A stretch of DNA of 7,122 nucleotides from Ruminococcaceae bacterium UBA866 (lineage in GTDB: Bacteria > Bacillota > Clostridia > Oscillospirales > Ruminococcaceae). How positions within the stretch are numbered: the first letter of the stretch is position 1; each line of letters starts with the position of its first letter. The notes under the pieces were generated by a model that worked only from the letters and a program-made list of their open reading frames with translations, searched no databases and had not been told where the DNA came from. The translations under genes were made by a program, and so were the position numbers. The stretch spans positions 27,127 through 34,248 of the forward strand of contig DBGA01000074.1 of NCBI GenBank assembly GCA_002295325.1, written 5' to 3'. Below are positions 1 to 6,416 of this stretch, one piece after another.

Positions 1-921
1 CCAAATCAAGAGATTAGTGATTTTTACATTGTGGCATTGGGTAGTGTAGGCAAAACTGCTGATGTAAAAAAGGTGAACAGCTTATTGAGTGAAATTCGTC
101 AAACTCAAGTTTACGAATTTCCAACAGCGATTGCAAAAAATATATTATCACTGACATTTTGCGGCTATGATGCGTCAGAGCTTGTAGCACAACTGGTGGG
201 TTTTCCCGACATCACAAAGCAGGGCATATTTGGAGCAATTAACTCTCTGGTTGCATATGATAGCAAGCAATATGCAGTTTCTCCCACTGAACTAAATTCT
301 AGGGAAAAACTTATAGAAACGATTGTGTCAAGCCAACGAGAAACAGGTGGTTTTGGTATCAATCAAAATGCAAAAGATGATTTGGATACTACTGCCATGG
401 CAATAACTGCTTTGTCACCATATAATAATCATGCCGAAATAAAGGCTGTTATTGACATGGCTGTAGAATTTCTAGTCGAAAATCAAACCAAAACAGGCGG
501 CTTTGGTTTTATGGGAGTGGAGTCCTCTGAAAGCTTGTCACAAGTCATAATCGCGCTTTCTTCAATTGGAATTGAAATTGATGATGCACGTTTCATGAAT
601 AAAAATAAAAATTTGCTAGACCAGCTTTTAGCATACAAGAATAATGATGGTGGATTTTCCCACACAAAGGGTGAACCAAGTACAGCAATGTCCACAGAAC
701 AGGCAATGATGGCTCTTTCATCAATAAAGCAAAATGATAATCCTTATAAGATGATAAGAGAAGTTATAAAACCGCCTCAAACCAAGACTGAAACAATGGT
801 TGAGATTGCAAAAGAACAACCCCTTAGGATATTGGTATTTGTGGTAATTTCAGTTATAATTGTTTTAGCACTTTTGGCTATTTTTGGAATCAGAGAGAAG
901 AAGAAAAGTCGAAAAAGTTAA
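1..921 (+). CDS. Prenyltransferase/squalene-cyclase-like repeat protein with C-terminal membrane anchor (5' partial)
   Basis: The frame is open to the left edge. The GTG at 31 has no convincing ribosome binding site, so I treat the gene as truncated by the window, with about 306 residues visible. Three alpha/alpha-toroid repeat units are readable: ETGGFG followed by DLDTTAMAITAL (nt 340-414), KTGGFGF followed by a helix (about nt 490-570), and NDGGFS followed by STEQAMMAL (about nt 640-720). This Gly-rich turn plus helix pattern is that of the squalene cyclase/protein prenyltransferase beta-subunit fold. A single hydrophobic helix (about nt 823-888) is followed by a basic tail ending REKKKSRKS, which suggests an extracellular domain held by a C-terminal stop-transfer anchor. 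The class II cyclase DxDD motif appears as DLDT, so terpene cyclisation is doubtful. A ligand-binding role like that of the related cobalamin-binder fold is possible but unproven. Fold confident; function unknown. Confidence 0.8.
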   Translation, partial: PNQEISDFYIVALGSVGKTADVKKVNSLLSEIRQTQVYEFPTAIAKNILSLTFCGYDASELVAQLVGFPDITKQGIFGAINSLVAYDSKQYAVSPTELNSREKLIETIVSSQRETGGFGINQNAKDDLDTTAMAITALSPYNNHAEIKAVIDMAVEFLVENQTKTGGFGFMGVESSESLSQVIIALSSIGIEIDDARFMNKNKNLLDQLLAYKNNDGGFSHTKGEPSTAMSTEQAMMALSSIKQNDNPYKMIREVIKPPQTKTETMVEIAKEQPLRILVFVVISVIIVLALLAIFGIREKKKSRKS

Positions 922-925
922 TTTG

Positions 926-954
926 TTGATTTATTAATTGTATTTTGATATAAT
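926..954 (+). promoter_or_regulatory. Sigma-A-type promoter of the sugar transferase gene
   Basis: A -35 hexamer TTGATT (926-931) is followed by a 17-bp spacer and a perfect -10 TATAAT (949-954). A TG at 946-947 adds an extended -10 element. Transcription would start near 961, giving a leader of about 50 bases. The promoter begins 4 bases after the stop of the upstream gene, and no terminator separates the two genes, so some read-through from upstream is also possible. Called from sequence match only. Confidence 0.75.
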
Positions 955-1010
955 GTACAAACACTATACTATTTGATACATAAAAACAATATCAGAATGG
1001 AGATATATAA

Positions 1011-2420
1011 ATGGCAGTTAGGAAGTATGTCAAAAAAATTGAGAGAAGCACAATTTTTGTTATAAAGCTTGCCCTTTTCATAAGTTTATTTTTATTGTTC
1101 TTTGGGTTGTTTGCAATTGATAATCCCCAAATTATAGGTCAAAACAGGACTGCCGCAATTACGATGACAACCTTCGTTATTTTAGGGATAAGCATGACCG
1201 CCGTTTATGGCGGCTTTGCTATTGGTAAGAAAAAGAGCAAGGAAATTATTCCGCCTCTTTCTATTGCTACTTTTATCACTGACTTTGTGACATATTTCCA
1301 GCTTAGTATAATGAATGTAAATAGATATAATGAAGCAACATTGACATTTCAAAATATCGGAATGTTCTTTTTGGTTTTCTTATTGCAGATTGCTGCAATC
1401 ACTCTTTTTGTTTACTTTGGAAATTTTGTTTATTTTAAAATTAACCCTCCCGAGAATTGTATCATTATTTGTACTGAAATTAAGAAGGCTTCAGAAATTC
1501 TTCCGAAAATTGGTCGCTATAAAAAACAGTATAAGATTACGGATATCATCACATATCAAAATGAGGATATGAAAAAGTTAATACGCAATAGTGATTCTGT
1601 TTTTATCTATGATGTGCCGGCTGAATTCCGCAGTGATATTATAGATTATGCTTATAAGCATTTCACCAATATTTATCTTACCACTGAGCTTTCAGATGTT
1701 GTAATAAACTATGCAAAGCCTATTGTTATAGACGATTTATCGATGCTATGCTCAAATATAAAGGATTTGTCCTTTGAACAAAAGTTTATTAAACGTGTGC
1801 TTGATATTGTTATTTCGGGATTAGCACTTATTATTTTTAGCCCATTTATGCTCATTGAGGCAATTTGTATAAAGGCATATGACAAAGGGCCTGTTTTCTT
1901 TAAGCAACAGCGTGCCACTCTGAATGGAAAACTTTTTGATGTTCTTAAATTTAGAACAATGGTGGTCGATGCAGATAAAATTCAAGGATATCATCCTGCA
2001 ACGGATCAAGATGACCGTATCACGCCTGTTGGCAAAGTTCTAAGGAAACTTAGAATAGATGAATTGCCACAGTTATTTAATATTTTGGTTGGTGATATGA
2101 GCATTGTCGGTCCTCGTCCAGAGCGTATTGAGCACGTTGAGATGTACACCCATGACTTACCTGAATTCAAATATCGTTTGCGTGCAAAAGCGGGGCTTAC
2201 AGGTCTTGCCCAAATTGCAGGAAAATATAACACTAGCCCTAAGGATAAGCTGATTTTAGACTTGATGTATATCGAGAAATATAGTATTTGGATGGATATT
2301 ATGTTGATGTTCCAAACTGTAAGCGTATTTTTTAAGTCGGATAGCACAGAGGGCTTTAGTGATGACAAAATGGCTGATTTTGTTAAACAGCAGAGTATGA
2401 AGGATAATATAAAAAAGTAA
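1011..2420 (+). CDS. Polyprenyl-phosphate sugar-1-phosphate transferase (bacterial sugar transferase family)
   Basis: This 469-residue protein should transfer a sugar-1-phosphate from a UDP-sugar to undecaprenyl phosphate at the inner leaflet of the membrane, the first committed step of a surface polysaccharide or glycan. Residues 13-142 hold about four hydrophobic segments, followed by a soluble Rossmann-like region (about 145-255) as in large WbaP-type enzymes. The catalytic phosphoglycosyl transferase domain runs from about 260 to 441. It has a re-entrant helix with Ser-Pro at 277-278, KFRTM at 313-317, the catalytic Asp-Glu pair D350-E351 inside IDELPQLFN, and VGPRP at 366-370. Length is normal for the family. 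The ATG is supported by GGAG at 999-1002 with an 8-base spacer. The gene has its own promoter and terminator, with no glycosyltransferase, flippase or polymerase gene in the window. The sugar cannot be told from sequence alone. Family very sure; donor sugar and final product unknown. Confidence 0.93.
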   Translation: MAVRKYVKKIERSTIFVIKLALFISLFLLFFGLFAIDNPQIIGQNRTAAITMTTFVILGISMTAVYGGFAIGKKKSKEIIPPLSIATFITDFVTYFQLSIMNVNRYNEATLTFQNIGMFFLVFLLQIAAITLFVYFGNFVYFKINPPENCIIICTEIKKASEILPKIGRYKKQYKITDIITYQNEDMKKLIRNSDSVFIYDVPAEFRSDIIDYAYKHFTNIYLTTELSDVVINYAKPIVIDDLSMLCSNIKDLSFEQKFIKRVLDIVISGLALIIFSPFMLIEAICIKAYDKGPVFFKQQRATLNGKLFDVLKFRTMVVDADKIQGYHPATDQDDRITPVGKVLRKLRIDELPQLFNILVGDMSIVGPRPERIEHVEMYTHDLPEFKYRLRAKAGLTGLAQIAGKYNTSPKDKLILDLMYIEKYSIWMDIMLMFQTVSVFFKSDSTEGFSDDKMADFVKQQSMKDNIKK

Positions 2421-2442
2421 ATATATACAAAATTCAATGAAA

Positions 2443-2475
2443 AACCCCTGTCAATTTTGGCAGGGGTTAATTTTT
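2443..2475 (+). terminator. Rho-independent terminator after the sugar transferase gene
   Basis: An inverted repeat with arms AACCCCTG (2443-2450) and CAGGGGTT (2461-2468) extends inward through a T-G wobble and a C-G pair to a small AT-rich loop, and is followed by AATTTTT (2469-2475). It starts 23 bases after the stop codon and separates the transferase from the feo operon. A run of A before the left arm means it could also act on the opposite strand, though no gene there needs it. Confidence 0.88.
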
Positions 2476-2484
2476 GCCAAACCC

Positions 2485-2513
2485 TTGACATATAAATATT
2501 AAAAGTGCATAAT
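2485..2513 (+). promoter_or_regulatory. Promoter of the feo operon
   Basis: A perfect -35 TTGACA (2485-2490) is followed by a 17-bp spacer and a -10 CATAAT (2508-2513, five of six matches to consensus). The predicted start of transcription is near 2520, inside the dyad at 2516-2535, giving a leader of about 54 bases before feoA. Sequence match only. Confidence 0.75.
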
Positions 2514-2515
2514 AT

Positions 2516-2535
2516 GAGTTAGCGTAGGGTAACTC
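2516..2535. promoter_or_regulatory. Operator-like dyad over the feo transcription start
   Basis: GAGTTA (2516-2521) and TAACTC (2530-2535) are exact inverted repeats 8 bases apart. Within the full 20 bp, 8 of 10 positions are symmetric. It begins 2 bases after the -10 box and covers the predicted start site, a classic position for a repressor. It does not match the Fur box (GATAAT-N-ATTATC), and it resembles the TTAG/CTAA half-sites of DtxR-type iron regulators only loosely. As RNA it would form a 6-bp hairpin with no U tract, so it is not a terminator. The binding protein is not identified. Confidence 0.5.
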
Positions 2536-2573
2536 GAAAAATATAAACTCAAAAATGTAAATGTGGAGGAAAT

Positions 2574-2810
2574 ATGAAGTCACTTAATGATTTAAAACCT
2601 GGTCAAAAGGGCGTTGTAGTTTCAATTGATACGATGGGTGCATTAAAACGCCGTTTGGTTGATATGGGCATTACTCCTGGGGTTGTCATAATGATAAGAA
2701 AAGTCGCACCGCTCGGAGATCCAATCGAAATTAACCTTAGAGGTTATGAGCTGACAATCAGAAAGTCAGAAGCCCAAAGTATAAAAATTAAATCTTCGGA
2801 GGAACTATAA
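2574..2810 (+). CDS. feoA: Ferrous iron transport protein A
   Basis: FeoA is a small cytosolic SH3-like protein that works with the FeoB permease in Fe2+ import, probably by docking to its cytosolic part. The 78 residues match the family in length and pattern: LNDLKPGQKGVVVSI at 4-18, KRRLVDMGITPG at 25-36, APLGDPIEI at 45-53 and RGYELTIRKSEA at 56-67. The start ATG follows GGAGG at 2565-2569 with a short 4-base spacer. It is the first gene of the operon, and its TAA stop directly abuts the ATG of feoB with no base between, which favours coupled translation. Expression is probably controlled by the promoter at 2485-2513 and the dyad at 2516-2535. Confidence 0.96.
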   Translation: MKSLNDLKPGQKGVVVSIDTMGALKRRLVDMGITPGVVIMIRKVAPLGDPIEINLRGYELTIRKSEAQSIKIKSSEEL

Positions 2811-4838
2811 ATGGCTCATAAAATGGCGCTTGCGGGAAATCCAAACTGCGGAAAAACAACATTGTTTAATGTACTTACAGGTTCAAACCAATATGTTGGA
2901 AATTGGCCTGGGGTTACTGTTCAAAAGAAAGTTGGAAAAACTAAAATTGGACACAGTGAACTTGTTGATTTGCCTGGAATTTACTCACTTTCTCCCTACA
3001 CGATGGAAGAGATTGTGACCAGAGATTATATTATCAATGAAACCCCAGAGGTTATTATTAATATCATTGATGGTACAAATTTAGAGAGAAACTTATACCT
3101 AACTATACAGCTAATCGAACTGAACCGACCTATGGTGGTGGCTGTAAATATGATGGATGACGTTTTGGCAAAGGGTTGGAAACTTGATAGTGAGAAGCTT
3201 AGTGTTCTGCTTGGTGTGCCTGTAGTTGCCATTACGGCTAGACGTGGCGAAAACGTGGATGCTGTCCTTAAAAAAGCAGAAAAACTTGCACATGGTAAGG
3301 AATATTATTCTCCTCAAATTACATACGATAACGTAACGCAAAATGCGTTAAATGACATATTAATGATACTTACAGAGCAAAAATATGACAAGACTTTCCC
3401 GTTGCAGTTTTTTGCTGGTAAGCTTTTAGAGGGCGACAATGATGCACAAAAAAAGCTTCACCTTACCAAGGATCAAAATAACCGTATAGAGCAAATCGTG
3501 AAAAAATATGAGGCTACAAGCGAGTACGGGGATAGGGAGAGCATGCTTGCTGATGCTAGATATAAGTACATTGAAAAGATAGCAAGTCAATGCATCAAAA
3601 AAGGCAAGGATGCCAGTAAGCTGACCACCTCAGACAAGATAGATAAGTTTGTTACCAACAGATATCTTGCAATTCCAATATTTCTGCTTATGATGTTTTT
3701 AATGTTCACACTAACGTTTGGGCCAATCGGAACGTTTTTAAGTGAATTTGTAGATTATCTCTTTAATGGGTTGCTAGTGCCTGTAGTAGAATCTGGGCTG
3801 GATATTGCAGAGGCTCCTCAGTGGGCATATGGGCTTCTCATTGACGCTGCAATTGGTGGTGTTGCTGGAATACTAACATTTTTACCACAAATCACAATAT
3901 TGTTCCTATGCCTTTCCTTGCTTGAAGACAGCGGTTATATGGCGAGGGCAGCCTTTATCATGGATAGATTGCTTAGAAAACTTGGGCTTTCCGGAAAATC
4001 ATTCATTCCTATGCTTATGGGGTTTGGATGTACTACACCGGCAATTATGGCGGCTCGAACCCTTGAAAATGAAAAGGACAGAAAGCTCACCATGATGCTT
4101 ACGCCCTTTATGTCATGTGGTGCAAGGTTACCAATTTATGCTTTGTTTGCAGGTATTTTCTTTACGAAAAATCAAGGTGTAATTGTATTTAGTATGTATA
4201 TATTAGGAATAATAGTAGCAATCGTAACAGGTGTTATTCTAAAGAAAACTCTCTTTAAAGGCACTGTTGCACCCTTTGTAATGGAGCTTCCACCTTATCG
4301 ATTGCCTTTGTTAAAATCAATCACAATGCACGTATGGGAAAAATGTAAGGGGTTTATTGTAAAAGCAGGTACAGTTATTTTTTCAATGAGCATCTTAGTC
4401 TGGATATTACAAAACTTTTCTCCAAGTCTTCAAATGGTAACTGATTCAAGCAACAGTATATTAGGTCAGTTTGGTTCGCTGATTGCACCAATATTTACAC
4501 CATTAGGCTTTGGGACATGGCAAGCAACTGTAGCACTACTTACGGGTTTAATTGCAAAGGAAAGTGTAGTTAGTACATTGACAATTTTGTATGCAGCAGG
4601 GCAAACAACTGCGCTTTCAACTGCATTAGCAGTTTCATTCACTCCAGTTTCTGCACTTGCATTTATGACATTTACGCTTTTGTATATGCCTTGTATTTCA
4701 GCTTTTGTCGTACTAAAAAAGGAAATGAACAGTGGAAAATGGGCAGTGGGCACAGCGCTATTGCAAACCGGAATTGCTTATTTTGTATCGTTGCTTGTAT
4801 TCCAAATCGGAAGTTTCATAATTAATTATATAGTTTAA
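2811..4838 (+). CDS. feoB: Ferrous iron transporter B (GTPase-coupled Fe2+ permease)
   Basis: FeoB is the inner-membrane channel or pump for Fe2+, important to anaerobes where iron is in the ferrous form. The N-terminal G domain shows all motifs: G1 GNPNCGKTT (9-17), G2 Thr in NWPGVTV (31-37), G3 DLPG (53-56), G4 NMMD (113-116) and G5 TAR (142-144). A helical GDI-like region follows (about 170-275). The membrane part (about 285-674) holds the two conserved Gate regions, with GFGCTTPAIMAART at 404-417 (Cys407), MSCGARLP at 434-441 (Cys436) and LYMPCISAF at 624-632 (Cys628). At 675 residues it is the usual length for Bacillota FeoB and appears intact. The start has GGAGG at 2798-2802, inside the feoA 3' end. 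Function is very sure from motifs and operon. Confidence 0.98.
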   Translation: MAHKMALAGNPNCGKTTLFNVLTGSNQYVGNWPGVTVQKKVGKTKIGHSELVDLPGIYSLSPYTMEEIVTRDYIINETPEVIINIIDGTNLERNLYLTIQLIELNRPMVVAVNMMDDVLAKGWKLDSEKLSVLLGVPVVAITARRGENVDAVLKKAEKLAHGKEYYSPQITYDNVTQNALNDILMILTEQKYDKTFPLQFFAGKLLEGDNDAQKKLHLTKDQNNRIEQIVKKYEATSEYGDRESMLADARYKYIEKIASQCIKKGKDASKLTTSDKIDKFVTNRYLAIPIFLLMMFLMFTLTFGPIGTFLSEFVDYLFNGLLVPVVESGLDIAEAPQWAYGLLIDAAIGGVAGILTFLPQITILFLCLSLLEDSGYMARAAFIMDRLLRKLGLSGKSFIPMLMGFGCTTPAIMAARTLENEKDRKLTMMLTPFMSCGARLPIYALFAGIFFTKNQGVIVFSMYILGIIVAIVTGVILKKTLFKGTVAPFVMELPPYRLPLLKSITMHVWEKCKGFIVKAGTVIFSMSILVWILQNFSPSLQMVTDSSNSILGQFGSLIAPIFTPLGFGTWQATVALLTGLIAKESVVSTLTILYAAGQTTALSTALAVSFTPVSALAFMTFTLLYMPCISAFVVLKKEMNSGKWAVGTALLQTGIAYFVSLLVFQIGSFIINYIV

Positions 4839-4867
4839 AAAGGAAAGGTGGCGAGACGGGCATCTCA

Positions 4868-5041
4868 ATGCTCATCTATATGAGAGAACTTGTAATAGTA
4901 ATTTGCTTGCTTTTAGTTTTGCTCTCAGTTTATATTGTAACTCGCACAATCATTAAGTCATTAAAAGGAAAAAGTTGTGAGGGATGTAAAGGCTGCAGCA
5001 TGAAAGATCAATGCAGTTTAGAGAAAAAGAATAGTGAATAG
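4868..5041 (+). CDS. FeoB-associated Cys-rich membrane protein (small)
   Basis: This 57-residue protein is the third gene of the feo operon, 29 bases after feoB. It has one transmembrane helix (about residues 6-29), a short basic stretch (KSLKGK), then a cytosolic or surface Cys cluster C-x2-C-x2-C-x5-C at C37, C40, C43 and C49, and a charged tail. This layout, and the position behind feoB, match the FeoB-associated Cys-rich family found in Bacillota, which is proposed to help FeoB, perhaps by binding iron; no activity has been shown to my knowledge. The start is uncertain. ATG 4868 has only a weak GACGGG upstream (4855-4860), while the stronger GGAAAGGTGG (4842-4851) lies 16 bases away; ATG 4880 is the in-frame alternative and would remove four residues without touching the helix. 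The gene is followed by a strong terminator. Confidence 0.88.
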   Translation: MLIYMRELVIVICLLLVLLSVYIVTRTIIKSLKGKSCEGCKGCSMKDQCSLEKKNSE

Positions 5042-5042
5042 T

Positions 5043-5073
5043 AAAAAGCCACCCATTTGGGTGGCTTTTTTTT
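5043..5073. terminator. Bidirectional terminator between the feo and trkA operons
   Basis: GCCACCC (5048-5054) pairs perfectly with GGGTGGC (5059-5065) around an ATTT loop. Five A lie before the stem and eight T after it, and the A and T tracts can extend the stem. Read on the plus strand it ends the feo operon one base after the last stop codon. Read on the minus strand it ends the trkA pair, whose TAA stop (5074-5072) touches the T tract. One hairpin therefore serves two convergent operons. Confidence 0.92.
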
Positions 5074-5737
5074 ATTTTGTGTCAAGCTTTAGTAGAATTT
5101 TCAAATCGTGAATTGCATCGTTTTGAGATAAGAACATAACCGTATCGCCACTTAAAAGCTCGGTATCACCACGAGGAATAATTGTAGCACCTTTACGGTT
5201 AATTGAGATGATAACTGCCATGTTAGGCATCTTGATTTCACTCAGCTTTTTACCATGTAGGCGATAGGAGGCTGGCAAAGTAATTTCACATATTGATGCC
5301 TCACCATGGTTAATGCTTACAATGTGACGCATACTTCCAGCATCAACCTCGTGCTCCAAAAGCCTTGCGATATTGTCTGTGCTGCTGATAGCGATATCAA
5401 TGCCAAGTTGACGCATAATTGCAGCGTTCTTTGGGTTATTAACCTTAGCAACTGTTTTTGGAACATTAAAAAGTTTCTTAGCAAGTTGACAGCTTATTAA
5501 ATTATTTTCATCTTTACCAGTAACGCTTATCAATGCATCACAGCTAGCGACATTTGAGCGTTCAAGTATATCAATTGATGTACCGTCACCACATATGATT
5601 GGCACATCTAAATCATTTGCAAGAAAAGAACAGGTAGACTTTGAAATTTCAATCAGGGTTGGACGATGTCCATGTTCAATCAGTGTCTTAGTTAGATAGT
5701 AGCCAACCTTGCCACCACCAATAACAACGATATCCAT
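5072..5737 (-). CDS. TrkA/KtrA-family K+ uptake regulatory protein (second of pair)
   Basis: This is a 221-residue cytosolic RCK protein, the gating subunit that binds nucleotides and controls a Trk/Ktr-type K+ channel subunit in the membrane. The RCK-N Rossmann domain (about 1-120) begins VVIGGGKVG (4-12, GxGxxG) and has an acidic residue E30 at the end of the second strand, ICGDG at 48-52 and SVTGKDENN at 71-79. The RCK-C ligand-binding domain follows (about 136-218), with RGDTELLSGD at 189-198. ATG start; the ribosome binding site GGGGGAG (5742-5748) touches the TAG stop of the upstream gene, leaving an 11-base gap, so the two are co-transcribed and probably translationally coupled. No membrane subunit gene lies downstream, because a terminator follows at once. 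Family sure; partner channel unknown. Confidence 0.94.
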   Translation of the reverse strand: MDIVVIGGGKVGYYLTKTLIEHGHRPTLIEISKSTCSFLANDLDVPIICGDGTSIDILERSNVASCDALISVTGKDENNLISCQLAKKLFNVPKTVAKVNNPKNAAIMRQLGIDIAISSTDNIARLLEHEVDAGSMRHIVSINHGEASICEITLPASYRLHGKKLSEIKMPNMAVIISINRKGATIIPRGDTELLSGDTVMFLSQNDAIHDLKILLKLDTK

Positions 5738-5748
5738 AAAATCTCCCC

Positions 5749-6369
5749 CTAATCTACGATGTTTGAGATGATAACCTTATCACCTGAAACAAAACGAAGT
5801 TTTTGCCCTTGATATAGTGTAATTGAAAAATCTGCGTGAATTACACCATATAATGATTGATTTTCTTCTAGTTCAATATCACTTGCCAAATTGCCAATTA
5901 GCGATTTAGGCAGGGTTTGGGTTGTAAAAGTTATCGTGTGTGAGTCGAAGTTAATCGTTTGGGGCTTGTCCCTTTCAGTAAGAGCCGAACGAATAGCAGC
6001 AACAGTTATGTTTGTAGGACAAACTGTGTAAAGCCCAAAGTGCGAAAATACGTCTTCACGCTTAGGGTCGAAAATTCTTGCAAGCACTGTAGGAACATTA
6101 AATATTTCTCTTGCGAGTTGGCTTACCATAATGTTTAAGTTGTCATCTTGGCTAACTGCCGCAAGGGCGTCACATCTTTCAATTCCAGCTCTTTTTAGAA
6201 CGTCTTGATCGATAGGAATTCCACAGGTTTTAAAACCTCCAAATGTATCAGAAAGCATTTCGAAACTTTCCTCGTGTTTGTCAACAATTGAAACGTCATG
6301 TCCCTCGTGGTCAAGTGAGGATGCCAATCTTGCGCCGACCTTACCACAGCCAACAACAATAATATTCAC
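5749..6369 (-). CDS. TrkA/KtrA-family K+ uptake regulatory protein (first of pair)
   Basis: This is a 206-residue RCK protein and paralogue of the gene that follows it. The RCK-N domain starts NIIVVGCGKVGARL (2-15) with GxGxxG at 7-12 and D30 at the nucleotide ribose position, then CDALAAVSQDDNLNI (66-80) and NVPTVLARIFDP (91-102). The usual GDAT-like turn after strand 3 is altered to CGIPID (49-54). The RCK-C part (about 137-204) is short and diverged but keeps VSGDKVII (194-201). The start is GTG (6369-6367), chosen because GAGGT (6380-6376) lies 6 bases upstream and because the Rossmann strand must begin right there. The gene lies 47 bases behind ychF with no clear promoter in between, so it may be read from the ychF transcript. 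It probably forms a mixed or separate ring with its neighbour, by analogy with double-length TrkA. Confidence 0.92.
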   Translation of the reverse strand: MNIIVVGCGKVGARLASSLDHEGHDVSIVDKHEESFEMLSDTFGGFKTCGIPIDQDVLKRAGIERCDALAAVSQDDNLNIMVSQLAREIFNVPTVLARIFDPKREDVFSHFGLYTVCPTNITVAAIRSALTERDKPQTINFDSHTITFTTQTLPKSLIGNLASDIELEENQSLYGVIHADFSITLYQGQKLRFVSGDKVIISNIVD

Positions 6370-6375
6370 GCTATT

Positions 6376-6380
6376 ACCTC
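6376..6380 (-). promoter_or_regulatory. Ribosome binding site fixing the GTG start of the first trkA gene
   Basis: GAGGT on the minus strand sits 6 bases before the GTG at 6369-6367, after a run of eight A. It is the only good site near the N-terminal Rossmann strand and decides in favour of the GTG start. Confidence 0.7.
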
Positions 6381-6416
6381 TTTTTTTTAATTAATTTGGC
6401 TTATAAAAAGCCACGC

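Noticed and set aside
31..33. GTG at 31 as the true start of the first gene
   Set aside because: There is no ribosome binding site at suitable spacing, and the same frame is open back to the window edge with plausible protein sequence.
165..695. Two minus-strand open frames (65 and 70 codons) opposite the repeat protein gene
   Set aside because: They are antisense to clear repeat motifs, with low-complexity, Ser- and Pro-rich translations and no family signal.
2006..2491. Open minus-strand frame of 161 codons opposite the sugar transferase gene
   Set aside because: It lies antisense to the conserved catalytic domain, shows no recognisable motif, and would start by crossing the terminator hairpin. 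It is a shadow of the real gene.
2476..2573. Fur box or riboswitch in the feo leader
   Set aside because: No GATAAT-N-ATTATC match is present, and the predicted leader of about 54 bases is too short and too poorly structured for a known metal riboswitch.
4466..4753. Minus-strand open frame of 95 codons opposite feoB
   Set aside because: It is antisense to conserved FeoB membrane helices, and its composition is explained by the complement of hydrophobic codons.
6397..6413. Hairpin TGGCTT/AAGCCA between ychF and the first trkA gene, considered as a ychF terminator
   Set aside because: The stem is only 6 bp and AT-rich at its tip, and on the minus strand it is followed by AATTAATTAAAA rather than a T tract. 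It is at best a weak attenuator or mRNA end-protecting structure.
6405..6414. AAAAAGCCAC repeated at 5043-5052 and 6405-6414, flanking the trkA pair
   Set aside because: It might be a trace of a copied terminator arm or insertion of the trkA pair, but ten AT-rich bases shared by terminator-like sequences can arise by chance, and no target-site duplication or element is visible.
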